In this document: positions 44,187-53,264 of the stretch, one piece after another
Position numbering within the stretch: position 1 is the stretch's first letter
Layout of the letters: every line of letters starts with the position of its first letter
Assembly: GCA_040218875.1 (NCBI GenBank)
Contig: JAVJQP010000058.1
Source of the DNA: Coleofasciculus sp937127375
GTDB lineage: Bacteria > Cyanobacteriota > Cyanobacteriia > Cyanobacteriales > Coleofasciculaceae
Direction: 5' to 3' (one strand)
DNA length: 64,000 nt
The notes under the pieces: generated by a model
The model's database searches: none
The model's input: only the letters and a program-made list of their open reading frames with translations
Told to the model about the DNA's origin: nothing
Translations under genes and position numbers: made by a program

Positions 44187-44261
44187 TTAATCAGGATTTT
44201 GGTTGGAATTTAAAAAGTAAATAAATTATTTTTAAATCAAAAAGTTAGGCGAAACTAAATT

Positions 44262-45230
44262 ATGTCACATTTAGTAACAATTATTATTCCTTGCTATAAC
44301 AGTCAAGCTTTTATTGAAATTGCGATCACCAGCGCACTCAATCAAACCTACAATAATGTAGAGATTATTGTGATTGATGATGGTTCAACTGATAAGAGTC
44401 TAGCAATAATCAGAAGCTTTGGTGACCAGATTGGCTGGGAAACTGGCGAAAATCGCGGCGCACCACTGGCGAGAAATAGAGGAATTCAATTAGCTCAAGG
44501 TGAATATATAAAATTTCTTGATGCTGATGATGTCCTGTTGAAAAATTGTCTAGAAACACAAGTCGCTCAAGCCAGCCAACTTCCTTCAGAGTCTAAAGCC
44601 ATTGTCTATGGTGATGCAATTTGGGTCGATCAGCACGATCAATCTATCCCTAATTATCCTCTGCGTCCGCGACAACCTGAAGAAGATGCGATCGCTCACA
44701 TTTTAGCTAATAGTCCTTTAACTTCTTGTCCTCTTCACAAACGCGAATATTTGTTAGAAATTGGCGGTTTCGATCCATCACTACCACGAGGACAAGAATA
44801 TGACCTTCACCTGCGCTTGGTATTGGCTGGAGTGGAATTTTTGTATTATCCCGGTTCAGTATATAAATATCGTGAATATATCGATAAAAATCGTATTAGT
44901 CAACGAGGCTACAGTAGCAAAGGAGCAATGTTTCACTTTCAAGTTTTACAAAAATATAAACAACTCATAGAAACTCAGACAAGTAAACCTTTACAGCTAG
45001 AAGTACGGAAAATTTTAGCTCAACGTTTCTGGGCTTACGGGCGTGGTATTTTACGAGAGGGTTATATCAACGAAGCACAGGAATATTTTGCAGCAGCTCG
45101 TAATCTAGATTTAAAAAACTGTGTCATAGGAAATGTACCTTATCCCTTGTTGGTTAAACTGCTAGGTCCCTGCTGGGCAGAACTTTTGATGGATAACCTA
45201 CGAAAAATGATACCCGCAGATGCCAGTTAA
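44262..45230 (+). CDS. Glycosyltransferase family 2
   Basis: A 322-residue GT-A enzyme. The N-terminal SGC-type core has TIIIPCYNSQAFIEIAITS, then VIDDGSTDKSLAII, the DxD-like YIKFLDADDVLLKN, and PLARNRGIQLAQGEY. The C-terminal 100 residues form a helical tail (ILREGYINEAQEYFAAARNL). An inverting transferase adding a sugar to the growing glycan is expected. Less AT-rich than the preceding genes. Confidence 0.9.
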   Translation: MSHLVTIIIPCYNSQAFIEIAITSALNQTYNNVEIIVIDDGSTDKSLAIIRSFGDQIGWETGENRGAPLARNRGIQLAQGEYIKFLDADDVLLKNCLETQVAQASQLPSESKAIVYGDAIWVDQHDQSIPNYPLRPRQPEEDAIAHILANSPLTSCPLHKREYLLEIGGFDPSLPRGQEYDLHLRLVLAGVEFLYYPGSVYKYREYIDKNRISQRGYSSKGAMFHFQVLQKYKQLIETQTSKPLQLEVRKILAQRFWAYGRGILREGYINEAQEYFAAARNLDLKNCVIGNVPYPLLVKLLGPCWAELLMDNLRKMIPADAS

Positions 45231-45273
45231 TCTAGTTACTGAAAATTGAACAATACACAATTAACTGAAGATT

Positions 45274-46236
45274 ATGTTTCAAAAAAACAGTATCGGTGTT
45301 TACTTTTCAGCCAATGATAAGGTTTACGATTGGGCGCTTGCATTTCTCAACAGCTTTCGCACTTTTAATCCCGATTTACAACTAATTTTAATTCCCTTTA
45401 ACGAACAGTGCGATCGCCTACTAACCTTGCAGAAAAACTACGATTTTCAAATTTATATCGATGATTCTTTCTCTCGACTAGAAGCCATCGGTAAAGCATT
45501 TGAATTAGGCTATACTCCGACCGGTCTTTATTGGTTTAGACGTTATGCAGCTTTCTGGGGATCACTAGAATATTTTATGTATTTAGATGCGCGGCAGTTG
45601 GTTTTAGCAGACCTCAAACCACTTATTGAAGCAACGGAACAATTTGACTTTGATTTTATTCATTATGACTGTGCGATCAATCAAGTCTACCAACCCGGAA
45701 ACTTCCGTCGAGAAATGATCAAACAAGGACGAGGAAGAGGATTTATATCAGGTCTTTGGGCATCTCGCCAAGGATTATTTTCTATAGAGGAATTTGAGAA
45801 GTTTGCCGAAGATGCTTTAAAAATTCGCGAACAACTGAACCCCCGCAATACAGATCAAGCTTTTATAAATTACTGTTGTGATGTAAAACCTGTACGTTAC
45901 GCGCATTTTGCCGAAGTCATGGGTAGTATTTGTCAAAATGCTTGGGCGCGACAGCCTGGAAAAATTTATGAAGAACAGGGCAAATATTACCTATGGGATT
46001 ATGGAGGATTAGATCACAAAATGCAAATTATTTTATTGCACTGGGCAGGATATAAATTAAATGAGTGTATGCCTAATTATAATTTGTACAAAAACTATTT
46101 TTTTACAAAAAAATCATCGAATAACCAATTATTTATTGCCATTAAATCTAAGTTAAATTATTTTATTAATAAACTTATTAAAATCCTTAAAGAACACCGT
46201 TGGCTCAATCAATTATACCATAAAGCAATTAAGTAG
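45274..46236 (+). CDS. GT-A-like nucleotide-sugar-processing protein
   Basis: A 320-residue protein. It begins IGVYFSANDKVYDWALAFLN and contains YFMYLDARQLVLADLKPL, where DAR resembles a DxD motif. The remainder is rich in aromatic residues (GLYWFRRYAAFW). The fold resembles hypothetical glycosyltransferases often found in cyanobacterial polysaccharide clusters. The last 60 residues turn very lysine- and asparagine-rich and AT-rich. Activity is inferred from context only. Confidence 0.55.
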   Translation: MFQKNSIGVYFSANDKVYDWALAFLNSFRTFNPDLQLILIPFNEQCDRLLTLQKNYDFQIYIDDSFSRLEAIGKAFELGYTPTGLYWFRRYAAFWGSLEYFMYLDARQLVLADLKPLIEATEQFDFDFIHYDCAINQVYQPGNFRREMIKQGRGRGFISGLWASRQGLFSIEEFEKFAEDALKIREQLNPRNTDQAFINYCCDVKPVRYAHFAEVMGSICQNAWARQPGKIYEEQGKYYLWDYGGLDHKMQIILLHWAGYKLNECMPNYNLYKNYFFTKKSSNNQLFIAIKSKLNYFINKLIKILKEHRWLNQLYHKAIK

Positions 46237-46249
46237 TTAACCCAACCTG

Positions 46250-46441
46250 ATGATTACTTTATCTAGTTTATCTATGAAAAACTTACTTTTGAATCAAATC
46301 AGCGCAGAAAAATTGCCAACTTTTTTAGGGATTGGAAGCCAAAGATGTGCCAGCACTTGGTTAAACAAAATATTGGCATTGCACCCTAAAATTGTCATAA
46401 AAATAAACATTCAAAACTCTTCTACTTCAAGCAATAGTTAA
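46250..46441 (+). pseudogene. Truncated sulfotransferase fragment
   Basis: A 63-residue frame whose first two thirds is the N-terminus of a sulfotransferase: FLGIGSQRCASTWLNKILAL corresponds to the PAPS-binding loop (here SQRCAST instead of xQKSGT). After HPKIVIKINIQNS the sequence diverges into low-complexity serine/asparagine and stops. The other ~220 residues of the family are missing. So this is a remnant left by recombination, between two intact genes. Confidence 0.8.
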
Positions 46442-46452
46442 TTTTAAGTAAC

Positions 46453-47580
46453 ATGAAAATTACTGCCTACATTCACCCTCGACGGACTTACTTACCATGT
46501 ACAGGATCAGGTCGCCATATCAATAACACTTTATTAGGATTACAATCGCGTCATTCAATCAACTTAGAATTGCTATGTTCTCGCCAATGGTTACAAGAAG
46601 ATGACAAATTAGACATTAAATCACCCTTAAGAGATTTATCTCTTAAGACTTTCCCATTGCCGGAAAATTTTACAGAAAGACTTTGGAAATTAGCTCAACT
46701 TCCTAAAATGGATGTTTTTATATCCGAAAAAACAGATTGGCTTTTTACACCGATGGAAACTTATATTCCTGTATCATCCTGTCCGACAGCCATTACAATT
46801 TATGACATTCAAGCATTTGAACCTGATTTACCTTGGTCTAATACTCGTCAACATCGATGGTTTCGTTATAAATGGAACCAGTGGATTTATAAAGCTTTGG
46901 CTAATTGCCGAATTGTTTTTACTATTTCTGAATTTTCCAAGCATCGAATGGTTGAATTGCTAGGAGCAGCTCCAGATAAAATAGTAGTAATTGGTTGTGG
47001 AGTCGAACAACAATTTTATGAAATGGCTTCTGCTAATCCCATTCAGCTTAAAAAGCCTATAGATGCTCCTTATATATTAATTATTGGTGGCTTACGTTTA
47101 AAAAAGGGTGGGAATTTTGTGTTAGAAGTAGCTAAACTTTTACTCGATCGCCATTCTGATTTGCAAATCGTTGTTGCCGGAGAGTCAGAACCGAAGTATG
47201 TGGAAGCAACTCGCGAATTTCCTAATGTGAAATTGTTAGGAGTTGTCCCAGATAGTGATTTGCCTCGAATCTTGAGGTGTGCTTCTTCTTTACTATTCTT
47301 GTCACATTATGAAGGATTTGGTATACCTGCCCTAGAAGCGATGGCTGTTGGTACTCCTGCGGTAGTCGCTAATCGAGCTTCTTTGCCAGAGGTAGTGGGT
47401 GCAAATGGCATTATTGTTGAACCAGAGGAAACAGCAACTATTGTTGATACTCTGAGCCAACTCGAAGAAAATTCTAGATTACGAGAAGTCTACAGCCAGC
47501 GTGGACTCGACTATGCTAAGCAAAACACCTGGTCGCGATGTGTCGATCGGCTTGAAAAGGCATTTTTCCAATATATTTAA
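46453..47580 (+). CDS. Glycosyltransferase family 4
   Basis: A 375-residue GT-B enzyme. The N-terminal domain starts MKITAYIHPRRTYLPCTGSG. The donor domain has YILIIGGLRLKKGGNFVLEV near residues 201-220 and the motif HYEGFGIPALEAMAVGTPAV near 287-306. That opening is close to mannosyltransferases of the WcaI/WbdB kind, but sugar identity is inference. It begins 11 bp after the truncated sulfotransferase. Confidence 0.88.
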   Translation: MKITAYIHPRRTYLPCTGSGRHINNTLLGLQSRHSINLELLCSRQWLQEDDKLDIKSPLRDLSLKTFPLPENFTERLWKLAQLPKMDVFISEKTDWLFTPMETYIPVSSCPTAITIYDIQAFEPDLPWSNTRQHRWFRYKWNQWIYKALANCRIVFTISEFSKHRMVELLGAAPDKIVVIGCGVEQQFYEMASANPIQLKKPIDAPYILIIGGLRLKKGGNFVLEVAKLLLDRHSDLQIVVAGESEPKYVEATREFPNVKLLGVVPDSDLPRILRCASSLLFLSHYEGFGIPALEAMAVGTPAVVANRASLPEVVGANGIIVEPEETATIVDTLSQLEENSRLREVYSQRGLDYAKQNTWSRCVDRLEKAFFQYI

Positions 47581-47700
47581 CTGATATAAATTTTAAATAT
47601 ATTAGGGACTTGATTGAATCCAAAATTCCTGTAGGGCGTGTATCTTACCTGCCACATTTTACCCAATTACATGTCAACGCTTTAGTTTTGGAAAAAATTT

Positions 47701-48339
47701 ATGTTTTCAGCAACAGAAAGTCGCTTTACTCAGTTTGGGTGCGGACTTTGCGCTCCAGAACGTTGGTTAAATTTTGATATGAGTCCACTGATGAGATTAC
47801 AGAAAATACCTGTTATCGGCAAGCTAGTTCCATCTGGTCTATTTGGGCGTTATCCCAAAAATGTTCACTATGGTGATATTGTCAAAGGTTTACCAGTTGC
47901 AGATGAGAGTGTGGAGTTTCTCTACTGCTCCCATGTCCTAGAACACATGAGCTTAGAGGAAGTACGCTGTGCCCTCGCCAATTGTTACAAGCATCTTCAA
48001 CCGGGAGGAATTTTTCGATTGGTAGTACCAGATTTAGAAATTATGGCTAAAGCATATATTAGCTCAAATAATCCAGAAGCAGCTCATGAATTTATGAGAA
48101 TAACTTGGCTGGGCAAGGAGTATCGTAAAAAAGACATGTTTAGTTTTCTAAAAGAATGTTTGACTGGCAATATTCATCTTTGGATGTTTGACTACAACTC
48201 GCTTTGTTTAGAGTTAAAAAGTGCTGGATTTAAAAATATACGAAGAGCCAGATTTGGCGACTCAAATATTGATGTTTTTTGTGATGTTGAAGATCCAAAG
48301 CGTTGGACTTTAGAACTCGGCATTCAATGTTATAAGTGA
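47701..48339 (+). CDS. SAM-dependent methyltransferase
   Basis: A 212-residue class I methyltransferase-like protein. RFTQFGCGLCAPERWLNFDM near the N-terminus corresponds to the SAM-binding glycine-rich loop; ADESVEFLYCSHVLEHMSLE and the following PGGIFRLVVPDLEIM are the later motifs, closely resembling the methyltransferase at 38.9 kb, so the two are likely paralogues. A glycan-methylation role is inferred from context. The 120-bp upstream gap contains nothing recognisable. Confidence 0.8.
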   Translation: MFSATESRFTQFGCGLCAPERWLNFDMSPLMRLQKIPVIGKLVPSGLFGRYPKNVHYGDIVKGLPVADESVEFLYCSHVLEHMSLEEVRCALANCYKHLQPGGIFRLVVPDLEIMAKAYISSNNPEAAHEFMRITWLGKEYRKKDMFSFLKECLTGNIHLWMFDYNSLCLELKSAGFKNIRRARFGDSNIDVFCDVEDPKRWTLELGIQCYK

Positions 48340-48414
48340 TTGAGAATATGGCGATTGAATGGGCTTATTTTTTTGATTTTTATGTCGTGGCGTTATTGAA
48401 TAGTTATTCAAGTA

Positions 48415-49497
48415 ATGAGTACCAAAGTTTTATTTTGCTGGTCTGACATTTCTGGGTACATGGCAGCGAACTGGCTTGCTTTGCACACGCTTCCAGACAT
48501 CGATGTATTTGTCCTTGCTTTCCAAGCCCACACCGAAACTGCCTTTTCCGACCAACTGATGGCAGGTATTCCCTCGCGCTTACTGAATTTAGAGGAACGT
48601 CAAAACTTTCCCCTCATCGAAAAGCTTGTTCAAAAAGCTCAGCCCGATGCAGTGGTGTTCTCTGGCTGGCTGCACCCCCCCTATCGGAAACTCGCCTTTT
48701 CCCCAACGCTGAAACATTGCGCCTTGGTGATGGGCATGGATACTCCTTGGTGGGGCACCTGGAGACAGCACCTAGCGCCCTGGCTACTGCATCGGTATCT
48801 ACAGCGTATGGATCGGGTTGTAGTGGCAGGAGAGCGAAGTTGGCAGTACGCCCAACGACTGGGAATTCCCGTTGCCAAAATTCAGCGCGGACTGTATGGA
48901 ATTGACGACCAAGTCTGGCATCCCCTCTGGCAGGAACGGCAACAATCGCCTTGGCCCCAATCTTTTCTGTTCGTGGGTCGCTACGCCCCTTCAAAAGGAA
49001 TCGATATTCTGGTGGAAGCATACCGTCAGTATCGTAGTAGGATATCAGACCCGTGGGGGCTTGTTTGCTGCGGTCAGGGAACCCTAGGCGATCGCCTACA
49101 AAATCAAGCTGGGATTGAAAATCGCGGCTTCGTACAACCCACTGATATGATTGCGGTGTGGCGACAGGCAGGAGCATTTCTGTTGCCCAGTCGTTTCGAT
49201 CCTTGGCCCCTCGCTCTCGTCGAAGCCTCGGCTGCTGGCTTGCCTGTTGTTTGTACGGATGTGTGTGGCTCGTCAGTAGAAGTAATTCGACCAGGTTATA
49301 ACGGCATCATCGTTCCCCAAGAAAACCCAGAAGCACTAGCTCGGGCTTTGTTGAGCTTACATGAACATTACGAGTTGCTTTCAACGTGGGGAAAACGTGC
49401 CCAGCAATTAGCTGCTCCCTATGCTGCACAGATTTGGGCAGATCGTTGGCACGAGCTTCTGAATGAAGTAGTTAAAAAAGCCCTAGCCGGAGCGTAG
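48415..49497 (+). CDS. Glycosyltransferase family 4
   Basis: A 360-residue GT-B enzyme with SFLFVGRYAPSKGIDILVEA near residues 181-200 and the E-x7-E region in PSRFDPWPLALVEASAAGLP near 259-278 (aspartate replaces the first glutamate-type position). The N-terminal half starts VLFCWSDISGYMAANWLA. Unlike the genes before it, this one is GC-rich, with several HIP1-type GCGATCGC sites, so it is probably native DNA rather than recently acquired. Start is ATG 48415. Confidence 0.88.
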   Translation: MSTKVLFCWSDISGYMAANWLALHTLPDIDVFVLAFQAHTETAFSDQLMAGIPSRLLNLEERQNFPLIEKLVQKAQPDAVVFSGWLHPPYRKLAFSPTLKHCALVMGMDTPWWGTWRQHLAPWLLHRYLQRMDRVVVAGERSWQYAQRLGIPVAKIQRGLYGIDDQVWHPLWQERQQSPWPQSFLFVGRYAPSKGIDILVEAYRQYRSRISDPWGLVCCGQGTLGDRLQNQAGIENRGFVQPTDMIAVWRQAGAFLLPSRFDPWPLALVEASAAGLPVVCTDVCGSSVEVIRPGYNGIIVPQENPEALARALLSLHEHYELLSTWGKRAQQLAAPYAAQIWADRWHELLNEVVKKALAGA

Positions 49498-49510
49498 TTT
49501 GAGGTAACCA

Positions 49511-50881
49511 ATGTCTTATTTAGACCAACTTTTCAAGTTTCTAACCAGTTCTTATGGGTTGATTGGCGTTGTCCTTTGTTTGCTTATCCTAGTGCAGGCT
49601 AACGAGGCTCACCGTCGCCAGCACTGGTTTTTGCTCGCGCTTTGTGGATTTGCCGCTTCCTTGGGTGAATTCAAAAATGAATGGATTTTAGAAGCACCCG
49701 CTCTAGCTTTTCCTTTGCAGCAGTTACGCACTATGGGACGACCTTTAACGATTTTTCTGCTGGGCTTGCTCCTATCGATCGCGTTTAAAACTCCTAAAGG
49801 CTGGCGTTCTATTCTCATACCCAAGCCTATTACTTACCTGATTATTGTTCAGATTGTAATTTTTTTGAAAACTTTACAATATGGAAGCATCTCTTTTGCA
49901 TTTATAGGTATATTCACCTTTGGGGCAGTAGTATTAACAATCATATATGGACCATCTCGTTGGCTTCAAGACGAACGTAATTTCGAGCTTGCCATTTGGT
50001 CGCTCGCAATGGTAGGCATTCTTTTTGTAATTGCCAACCTCTATCAAGCCACCATAAATGTATCGCCAATTACGGTTGTACAAGGGTTATTTCATGGAAC
50101 GACTGGAAACCCACAAGCTGCAGCTATCCTTCTCGTCCTTACGATTCCTTGTTTCTTGTTTTTATACCAAAAACATGATCAATATCCTCTAATTAAGCAA
50201 TTATTAATTTTATTTTTTGGATTAGTTATTTTGGGTTTAATATCTACTGGTTCACGAACTGGAGTATTATCTGCAATATTTTCTGTAATACTTTATTATC
50301 GCTATTACAGCGGAAAACTATTTTGGCTTTTAATAATATTAACAGTTGTTATATTTGGTCTTTTATTTGTACCTTATGAATTAGATTTTTTTGACATAGG
50401 AATTGCTTTTGACAAACTCAGTTCTCAGAGCAATACACGCGAGCTAGTATGGAAGGCTCAATGGCGAACTTTTTTAACCTATCCATTTTTTGGCATCCCA
50501 CTTACTAGCGAGCGATTACGCTATGGAGAAAACTCCTGGCTAGCTGCAGGAGCAGCCCTGGGTTTGTTAGGTTTTATACCTCTGGTGATATTTGGAATTA
50601 AATCCATAAAAATGATGAAACAACTCAATAAAATAGCTATTCGACGCCCTGATTATTATCCTCATTGTAGTGTAGTTATAGCTGGATTAGGCTCTTTACT
50701 ATTGAGTAGCTTTGCCGAAGCATACTTATTAGGTAATCTAACTTTTCCTTTATTCGCATTACTTCTTTATGAAGCACTGGGTACTTATCTACTGGAACTT
50801 GATCGAATAGAACAATATGTACAACAAGTAAAGTTTAAAAAAAATATTTTGTCTAAATATCAGAGAATTGAAAATGAATAA
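49511..50881 (+). CDS. O-antigen ligase/polymerase-like membrane protein (Wzy-type)
   Basis: A 456-residue polytopic membrane protein with about ten to twelve hydrophobic segments. The Wzy_C-type region includes IATGN-like TGNPQAAAILLVLTIPCFLF, then LGLISTGSRTGVLSAIFSVI, the classic arginine-containing loop of O-antigen ligases and polymerases, and later FGIPLTSERLRYGENSWLAA. It would polymerise repeat units or transfer a glycan in the periplasm. A matching Wzx flippase is not present, which is odd next to an ABC exporter. The downstream GT overlaps it by a few bases. Confidence 0.8.
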   Translation: MSYLDQLFKFLTSSYGLIGVVLCLLILVQANEAHRRQHWFLLALCGFAASLGEFKNEWILEAPALAFPLQQLRTMGRPLTIFLLGLLLSIAFKTPKGWRSILIPKPITYLIIVQIVIFLKTLQYGSISFAFIGIFTFGAVVLTIIYGPSRWLQDERNFELAIWSLAMVGILFVIANLYQATINVSPITVVQGLFHGTTGNPQAAAILLVLTIPCFLFLYQKHDQYPLIKQLLILFFGLVILGLISTGSRTGVLSAIFSVILYYRYYSGKLFWLLIILTVVIFGLLFVPYELDFFDIGIAFDKLSSQSNTRELVWKAQWRTFLTYPFFGIPLTSERLRYGENSWLAAGAALGLLGFIPLVIFGIKSIKMMKQLNKIAIRRPDYYPHCSVVIAGLGSLLLSSFAEAYLLGNLTFPLFALLLYEALGTYLLELDRIEQYVQQVKFKKNILSKYQRIENE

Positions 50882-52055
50882 AGATTTTTTTCAAGATACA
50901 GGAATACAAGTTTTACACTCTCTTCGGGATATTTCCCAAGATAAAGGAGGAGTTCCCATTGCCGTTATTAGGTTAGTAGAGGCGATCGCAGATTACGATC
51001 AAACAATACAAATTAGACTGGGCGCTAGTCCTGGCTGTTTGCCAATTTTAAGTAAAACTCAAATTAAATCTAACCTCAAGTGGAATCCATTATCTGAAAA
51101 TTTAAGTCAATCTTTTAAGCATTTTTTACATGATTTTAAGGATGGTACATCAGTAGATACATCCTGTTCTTTAGTTCATGATCACGGTATTTGGTTACCT
51201 AATAATCATGCCATTGCTGTAGAATCACGTCGATTAGGAATACCACGAATAGTTACTCCTCATGGAATGCTCGAAAATTGGGCTTTGAATTATAAAGCTT
51301 GGAAAAAGAGAATAGCTTGGCATTTTTTCCAGTATTCCGATTTGAAAACTACACAGGTATTGCACGCTACATCAAATGCAGAAGCACTTAACTTAAGAAA
51401 ATTGTTTCCAGATTTACCAATTGTTATGATCCCTTTGGGAGTGGATCGACTACCTACAATAACAAAAAAAGGTTCTCATCAATCCCAAAAAACAGTTTTG
51501 TTTATTGGAAGAATTCACCCCGTCAAAGGGTTAAGTAACTTAATTGAAGCTTGGTCTCATCTAAACTCTAAATCTTGGCAGTTGATTATTGCCGGTAATG
51601 ACGAAAGAAATTACCAAGGTTTTTTAGAAAAAAAAGCAAAGCAATTGGGAGTGATAGATACTATTAATTTGATGGGATATGTTGATAGGGAAGCCAAGTG
51701 GAAACTATATCAAGAAGCTGATGTTTTTGTTCTACCTTCTTTTACCGAGAATTTCGGAATTGTAATAGCAGAAGCTTTAGCAAGCGGTACACCCGCCATC
51801 GCTACTAAGGGAACCCCTTGGTCTGATTTAGTTACCTATCGCTGCGGTTGGTGGATTGATAGTGGCGTAATGCCTCTAGTAGAAGCTCTTCGAGAGGCAA
51901 TGGAGAGCGAACAAATTCAGAGAACTGAAATGGGCTATCGAGGACGACAATTAGTGGAATCTAAATATACCTGGGAGCGTACAGCAGAACAAATGATAGA
52001 GGTTTACGAATGGATATTGTATCGACAACAAAAGCCGACTTCAATGTTAGACTGA
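50874..52055 (+). CDS. Glycosyltransferase family 4
   Basis: About 393 residues from ATG 50874, which overlaps the stop of the preceding gene; an in-frame TTG at 50868 is less likely. GT-B donor domain: VLFIGRIHPVKGLSNLIEAW near residues 206-225 and TENFGIVIAEALASGTPAIA near 298-317. The N-terminal domain includes GIPRIVTPHGMLENWALNYK, typical of enzymes acting early on lipid-linked acceptors in this family. Translational overlap with the polymerase-like gene suggests coupled expression. Confidence 0.9.
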   Translation: MNKDFFQDTGIQVLHSLRDISQDKGGVPIAVIRLVEAIADYDQTIQIRLGASPGCLPILSKTQIKSNLKWNPLSENLSQSFKHFLHDFKDGTSVDTSCSLVHDHGIWLPNNHAIAVESRRLGIPRIVTPHGMLENWALNYKAWKKRIAWHFFQYSDLKTTQVLHATSNAEALNLRKLFPDLPIVMIPLGVDRLPTITKKGSHQSQKTVLFIGRIHPVKGLSNLIEAWSHLNSKSWQLIIAGNDERNYQGFLEKKAKQLGVIDTINLMGYVDREAKWKLYQEADVFVLPSFTENFGIVIAEALASGTPAIATKGTPWSDLVTYRCGWWIDSGVMPLVEALREAMESEQIQRTEMGYRGRQLVESKYTWERTAEQMIEVYEWILYRQQKPTSMLD

Positions 52056-52154
52056 GCAAATTCAAAGTTGTACATCATAGTGTTTAAAAATTACGAATAT
52101 TTTTATCTATACAGTAATCTCAATACATCACTATAAGTGGTCGGATATAAATAA

Positions 52155-52568
52155 ACGGCACTGTATCAAGATACAAAAAGCACCTATCGTTCCGGATTTG
52201 TCACAGGGGAGATGAAAGATTTACTACTGCAAGGCTCGGATATGTTTGTCCTGACTTCCCACTCGGAAAACTTTGGGGTTGTTGTTCTAGAAGCGTTAGC
52301 CGTAGGGCTACCTGTTTTGGTCACCCCCGGTGTTGCCTTAGCGTCTATGGTCAAACAACATCAACTCGGCTATTTAACCGAACTGGACGTGGCGGCGATC
52401 GCATCTGCTATTAAACATTGGTTCAACCATCGCCAAGAAGCAAAAGCGATGGGGAACCGCGCCCGTCAACTGATTCTCAAACAATATACGTGGGATGGCA
52501 TTGCCTTAAATTTGATTGAGGTTTATACCGCCATCATTAAAAAATATCCTGTCCCTATTTTCTACTAA
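52155..52568 (+). pseudogene. C-terminal fragment of a GT4 glycosyltransferase
   Basis: The frame is open from just after a stop at 52152 and encodes SGFVTGEMKDLLLQGSDMFV, then TSHSENFGVVVLEALAVGLP and a C-terminal helix. These are the final ~130 residues of a GT4 enzyme. The N-terminal ~250 residues are missing, and the first ATG at 52212 lies in the middle of the donor domain. It is a recombination remnant between the intact glycosyltransferase and methyltransferase genes. Confidence 0.82.
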
Positions 52569-52586
52569 TGGAGTACCAATTTATCA

Positions 52587-53234
52587 ATGGAAACCACCAT
52601 TAGCCAATACAACTATGCTTATCAAGATAATTGTTCAGGGCATCATCATGCCTATCTGCTCGATCCACTCCTAAAAATACTCTCTCAGGCAAAACCCTTC
52701 AACCAACAAAAGCTACGTGTATTAGATATCGGCTGTGGAAATGGCAGTCTGACTAATCTCATTGCACAACAAGGTTATGAAGTTGTTGGTGTTGAAGAAT
52801 CTGAGTCGGGTGTGACATTGGCTCGTTCGAGTTTCCCAGATTGCCAATTTATTCAGGGGAGTATTTACAATTTACCTTATGCTAAGTTGGACAACTCATT
52901 TGATAGTGTTATTTCCTGCGAAGTTATTGAACATTTATTTTATCCGAGAGAACTCCTTAGAGCTGCTAAGAAATGTTTGAAGCCAAATGGCGTTTTAATC
53001 ATTACCACTCCCTATCACGGCTATTTTAAAAATCTGGTTCTAGCTCTTTCCGGAAAAATGGATAGGCACTTTACCACTCTTTGGGATGGTGGTCATATTA
53101 AGTTTTTCTCTCCAAAAACTCTAACTGAGCTATTAAACCAAGAAGACTACACAAACATTAAATTCAAATTTTCCGGCAGATGCCCCTATCTTTGGAAATC
53201 AAGGCTCTGTTCCAGCTCTCCAGTGAATAGTTAA
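52587..53234 (+). CDS. SAM-dependent methyltransferase (UbiG-like)
   Basis: A 215-residue class I methyltransferase. Motif I reads RVLDIGCGNGSLTNLIAQQG near residues 45-64, then VVGVEESESGVTLARSSF and the later VISCEVIEHLFYPRELLRAA; PNGVLIITTPYHGYFKNLVL is motif III-like. The C-terminal part includes FFSPKTLTELLNQEDY, common in UbiG-type sugar or lipid methyltransferases. Substrate unknown. It lies 18 bp after the truncated GT4 fragment. Confidence 0.87.
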   Translation: METTISQYNYAYQDNCSGHHHAYLLDPLLKILSQAKPFNQQKLRVLDIGCGNGSLTNLIAQQGYEVVGVEESESGVTLARSSFPDCQFIQGSIYNLPYAKLDNSFDSVISCEVIEHLFYPRELLRAAKKCLKPNGVLIITTPYHGYFKNLVLALSGKMDRHFTTLWDGGHIKFFSPKTLTELLNQEDYTNIKFKFSGRCPYLWKSRLCSSSPVNS

Positions 53235-53264
53235 GTTGAAAATTTTCATAGTAACCTCAGGCTT

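Noticed and set aside
49511..50881. Reading the Wzy-like protein as a Wzx flippase
   Set aside because: The SGSRTG-type loop and helix layout fit O-antigen ligase/polymerase, not the MOP/Wzx flippase family.
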